Assembly: GCA_028826165.1 (NCBI GenBank)
Contig: JAPDFW010000026.1
Coordinates: forward strand, 7,501-69,760
From: Anaeramoeba ignava
Lineage: Eukaryota > Metamonada > Anaeramoebidae
Direction: 5' to 3'
DNA length: 62,260 nt
Both the position numbers and the translations under genes were made by a program. The notes beneath the pieces were generated by a model that saw only the letters and a program-made list of their open reading frames with translations, was not told the origin of the DNA and made no database searches. Below are positions 61,527 through 62,260 of the stretch, piece after piece (positions within the stretch are counted from its first letter, which is position 1; each line of letters begins with the position of its first letter).

Positions 61527-61539
61527 TTTAAATTTTATT

Positions 61540-62260
61540 TTTTTTAAATTTATATGTTTTTTAAAATGAAAAATGAAAAATGAAATTTTTAATTTTACGT
61601 TAAAGTTTTCCATGAAAGAAAAATTTGAAAGAAAATTTTTGAAAGAAAAAGAAAATTTTTGGAAAAGAAAGCATAAAAATCATTATTATCCAAAAATAAC
61701 AATGATAATTGAATTTAAAAGTTAAAGAATGAGAGAAAAAATGGAAAAAGAAAAATCAAAATCAAATTAATCAAAATGAATCAAATTAGATAAAAATATT
61801 GATGAATTGAATCAAATCAGGTCAAATTATCAAATTTATTGAATTAAATTAAATAAAATTAAATTGAATTTAATCAAATGCAATTAAATCAAAATCAGAT
61901 CAAATTGAATTGAATTGAATCAATCTCTTTTTGTTGAGGATTTTTCTTTAAAACAGATCATCCAAAATTTGGCAATTTTAGGTTGTTTAGGTGTTGAATT
62001 TGTTTAACTTGGCCTCTTCCTTTCTTGCTCTCCTCCTCTTCCTCTAGAAATGCTTGACCTGATTTTGTTTCTAAATATCAGGAGGGCTTTACCTTTTGAT
62101 ACCTCCCCGTGTTGTTTGTTCCATTTTTCTTCCCTGATCTTTTTCCTTTTGATTTTACCTTTTTCTTCTTCTTCCTTCCCGATTTTTGATTTTCTTTATC
62201 CTTGTTGCAAATCAGACAAATGTACTATTGTTTGTCAAAAATCTTCTAGTTTTGTTCACC
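61540..62260. other. Right-end region without a recognisable gene
   Basis: 61540-61910 is A/T-rich with AAATTGAATC-type imperfect repeats. The last ~330 bases (from about 61930) are pyrimidine-rich with noticeably more C and G (for example CTCTCCTCCTCTTCCTCT, ACCTCCCCGTGTTG). I see no ORF, splice-framed exon or RNA gene in them. Confidence 0.4.

Noticed and set aside
1-62260. tRNA, rRNA, transposase or retroelement genes
   Set aside because: I found no cloverleaf, rRNA core sequence, or reverse-transcriptase, integrase or transposase motif; AT-rich hairpins alone are not evidence.

Overview
The window reads as very AT-rich nuclear DNA of a free-living anaerobic protist. Genes have short GT-AG introns, standard stop codons, and many Asn/Gln-rich low-complexity tracts. 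Eukaryotic families are present: BEACH-family, F-box, RCC1-BTB, ankyrin-BTB, CENP-T and an RRM-UHM splicing factor. A 525-residue acetate:succinate CoA-transferase with a presequence-like N-terminus points to a mitochondrion-related organelle or hydrogenosome. My best guess is an Anaeramoeba-like metamonad amoeba. That is inference from family content, not proven by the sequence. Gene models were joined by hand using splice sites, frame continuity and family similarity.

Layout. 60-3855: satellite of ~145 bp units. 3894-5869 (+): six-exon gene with PH-like modules. 5973-17090 (-): four-exon, ~2980-residue BEACH-family protein that lacks the BEACH domain. 17624-18460 (-): multi-pass Frag1/DRAM-like protein. 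18664-23495 (-): two-exon tail-anchored coiled-coil protein split by a 3.7 kb minisatellite intron. 23747-26646 (-): CoA-transferase, divergent from 26883-31135 (+), an F-box plus multi-TM (TMEM185-like) fusion with two minisatellite introns. 31261-34012 (+): ankyrin-BTB-BTB. 34178-35365 (-): N/Q-rich locus. 35750-38140: second satellite. 38276-38855 (-): DUF1648-like membrane protein of bacterial type. 38933-44649 (+): 1858-residue protein with a helical N-terminus and about eleven PH-like modules. 44683-50337 (+): three tandem RCC1-BTB-BTB paralogues, the middle one frameshifted. 50474-51819 (-): CENP-T. 52055-53076 (-): coiled-coil/low-complexity protein. 53169-57181 (-): ankyrin-BTB gene with single-codon microexons. 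57431-59140 (-): PUF60-like splicing factor. 59420-61526: noisy Lys/Asn/Ser-rich coding remnants. 61540-62260: no gene seen.

The most striking feature is 53169-57181. At each of eleven junctions the intron is broken by two 3-nt exons (AG|NNN|GT). They encode the two central residues of the DxxG turn, so 31 + 1 + 1 codons restore the canonical 33-residue ankyrin repeat.

Single-base indels become frequent after about 52 kb. The right end is therefore either decaying or poorly polished consensus. Calls there are of family and architecture, not of exact sequence.
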